Shown piece by piece: positions 33,549-34,456 of a stretch of 34,456 nucleotides of DNA (position 1 is the stretch's first letter; every line of letters starts with the position of its first letter). The translations under genes and the position numbers were made by a program. A model generated the notes under the pieces. It made no database searches, was not told the origin of the DNA, and saw only the letters and a list, made by a program, of their open reading frames with translations. Location: the NCBI GenBank assembly GCA_018812525.1, contig JAHJDE010000175.1:1-34456 (forward strand), read 5' to 3'. The stretch comes from Gammaproteobacteria bacterium (lineage in GTDB: Bacteria > Pseudomonadota > Gammaproteobacteria > Chromatiales > Chromatiaceae).

Positions 33549-33871
33549 GGCCGGAACACCCTGCCAGGGTAATATCCGGTAATGAACTGCCCCGTGCCCC
33601 GGAAGTCGCCTCCTCGCCCCACATCGGCACGAATACGGACGTAACCCAAATCGCAATCGACCAGCTCTGTGCCATCCATGCCCAGGGAAACCACTGTCCT
33701 CATCATGTCGTGGTCGAAATGTTTGGCGCCGCAGATAATCAACCCCTCATGCCTGCCGGCAGCGGGGCCGAGCCGGATCGCCAGGCGGTCCGGTGCCTGG
33801 AAAGGCCGGAACCGGCGATGCTGGTAGGGAGTGCCGGAGAGAGTCACTACAGTTGTGTCTTGATTGCTCAT
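33545..33871 (-). CDS. Island protein of 108 residues, unknown
   Basis: ATG 33871 starts MSNQDTTVVTLSGTPYQHRR, then PFQAPDRLAIRLGPAAGRHE, GLIICGAKHFDHDMMRTVVS and FITGYYPGRVF. It looks like a small beta-rich soluble protein. The frame is open further to 33901, but the ATG at 33871 gives the more natural start. It is coupled to the following 94-residue gene. Family unknown; position between MqsRA and ArdA suggests accessory cargo. Confidence 0.6.
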   Translation of the reverse strand: MSNQDTTVVTLSGTPYQHRRFRPFQAPDRLAIRLGPAAGRHEGLIICGAKHFDHDMMRTVVSLGMDGTELVDCDLGYVRIRADVGRGGDFRGTGQFITGYYPGRVFRP

Positions 33872-33970
33872 ATCTGTATACCTGGATTGATAATGTGCCA
33901 ATGTGTGCTGGTGGTGCTACCGCTACCAGACGCCAGACAGCATGCGCCGCAAAATAGGGGATCAGATCGC

Positions 33971-34045
33971 CGAATAACGCGGAATAGCGGTGTTATTCGC
34001 CTGTTGTTCGATGATTCTGATTCGATGGCTCCAATTGGAGCCATC
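33971..34045. repeat. Two palindromes upstream of the 33871 operon
   Basis: CGAATAAC (33971) pairs with GTTATTCG (33992) around GCGGAATAGCGGT, and GATGGCTCCAA followed by TTGGAGCCATC (34024-34045) is a perfect 22-bp palindrome. The stretch 33872-34195 holds no convincing gene. The palindromes may be operators of the - strand operon starting at 33871. Confidence 0.6.
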
Positions 34046-34195
34046 CCATCCCCCATCCCTCCTATTTGCGTTCCCCGAATTTGGGGACCTCTGCCCCTTC
34101 ACCCAACCGCATCCCCTCACGCCTCACCCTTTCGACTTCCTGCCCGATCCAGCCCGCCAGGTCCCGAACAAAGCCCTCGGCGATGCCCGAAACGA

Positions 34196-34217
34196 AAGAA
34201 AGCCCCCGAAGGGGCTT
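34196..34217 (-). terminator. Terminator of ardA
   Basis: On the - strand AAGCCCC pairs with GGGGCTT around TTCGG and is followed by TCTTTCG. It starts 6 bases behind the ardA stop. The tetraloop-like TTCG favours a stable hairpin. Confidence 0.75.
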
Positions 34218-34222
34218 GGTTT

Positions 34223-34456
34223 TCAGAAGTCATTGGCGTTAGTGACCAAGAGATCGTGGCGCAGTTCGGTGATGTCACCGTTGATCCTCAGGTCGCGGGC
34301 GATGGCCTCGTAGTCGATGTAGAGCCGCAGGTGCTCCGGGATGTCGTAGCTCGCTTCGTAGAGGTCGCAGGCGTAGTCCGAGGCCTTGCCTTCAAAAAGG
34401 CAGACTTCATCGTAGCGTTCCAGCGCATCGGAGAGGCGGTAGCCGAGATCCCCCAG
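34223..34456 (-). CDS. ardA: ArdA-like antirestriction protein, C-terminal part (partial)
   Basis: The 77 visible residues read LGDLGYRLSDALERYDEVCL, then ASDYACDLYEASYDIPEHLR, LYIDYEAIARDLRINGDITE and end in TNANDF. The motif IPEHLRLYIDYEAIARDLRI is the C-terminal signature of ArdA, an acidic DNA-mimic protein that blocks type I restriction enzymes when mobile DNA enters a new host. The start lies beyond the window. Its presence supports a conjugative origin of the island. Confidence 0.85.
   Translation of the reverse strand: MGDLGYRLSDALERYDEVCLFEGKASDYACDLYEASYDIPEHLRLYIDYEAIARDLRINGDITELRHDLLVTNANDF

Larger units (their letters stand above)
27438..34456. mobile_element. Integrated island at tRNA-Val (right end outside window)
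   Basis: The stretch begins at the tRNA-Val 3' end with an integrase pointing toward the tRNA. It continues with an excisionase-like gene, a palindrome-rich control region, regulators, two toxin-antitoxin loci, small genes of unknown function, a T4SS pilin relic and ardA. No second copy of the tRNA 3' end (GGTTCGAACCCTATCGC) is found up to 34456, so attR lies beyond the window or is lost. The cargo fits an integrative conjugative or mobilisable element in partial decay. Confidence 0.75.

Noticed and set aside
33868-34056. 62-codon - strand frame
   Set aside because: It covers two palindromes and the likely promoter of the 33871 operon, and the sequence is not protein-like.

Overview
The window comes from a GC-rich gammaproteobacterial chromosome. 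Evidence is the presence of a true glutaminyl-tRNA synthetase (GlnS), a class Ia nrdAB pair under paired NrdR boxes, the nnrD-tsaE-amiC cluster, and REP/RAYT elements with palindromes of the GTTCCCACGC...GCGTGGGAA type. A purple-sulfur-type member of the Chromatiales would fit, but that is an inference and no photosynthesis or sulfur gene is present.

Left part (1-14778), mainly core genes on the + strand. It holds the 3' end of mfd, a CBS-pair protein (- strand), a thioredoxin-fold protein with a TolA-like tail, nrdA, a complete RAYT/REP unit inserted between nrdA and nrdB, nrdB, and a 2368-residue surface adhesin with an N-terminal retention module, 93-residue cadherin-like repeats and a von Willebrand A domain. 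Three copies of a two-hairpin intergenic repeat lie near 183, 1051 and 7557.

Middle part (14779-19935), a decay zone. It holds a truncated autotransporter with HAF repeats, next to a 32-bp perfect palindrome. It also holds a ParE/Phd toxin-antitoxin pair, a second Y1 transposase, a toxin gene broken by a frameshift beside an intact Xre antitoxin, a relic of a DruA/DUF4338 gene, a relic of a serine recombinase running into tRNA-fMet, and the 5' scrap of an insertion-sequence transposase.

Housekeeping block on the - strand (19936-27161): cytochrome c -> gltX -> glnS -> nnrD -> tsaE -> amiC, covering aminoacyl-tRNA synthesis, NAD(P)HX repair, t6A tRNA modification and cell-wall amidase. The cytochrome carries an extra in-frame segment inside its signal peptide.

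Right part (27364-34456, running off the window), an integrated mobile island. A tyrosine integrase sits directly behind tRNA-Val(CAC), followed by an excisionase-like gene, a control region with six palindromic sites (several exactly 22 bp apart), a ribbon-helix-helix regulator and HicAB. Next come a - strand run of small unknown genes (one split by an in-frame UAG), a relic of a TrbC/VirB2-like pilin gene, MqsRA and an ArdA antirestriction gene. The toxin gene mqsR is split by a 141-bp MITE with perfect 26-bp terminal inverted repeats and an 8-bp target duplication. The most notable signals are this MITE in mqsR, the phased palindrome array, the in-frame UAG, the structured repeat family, and the pattern of two toxin-antitoxin loci with broken toxins but intact antitoxins.
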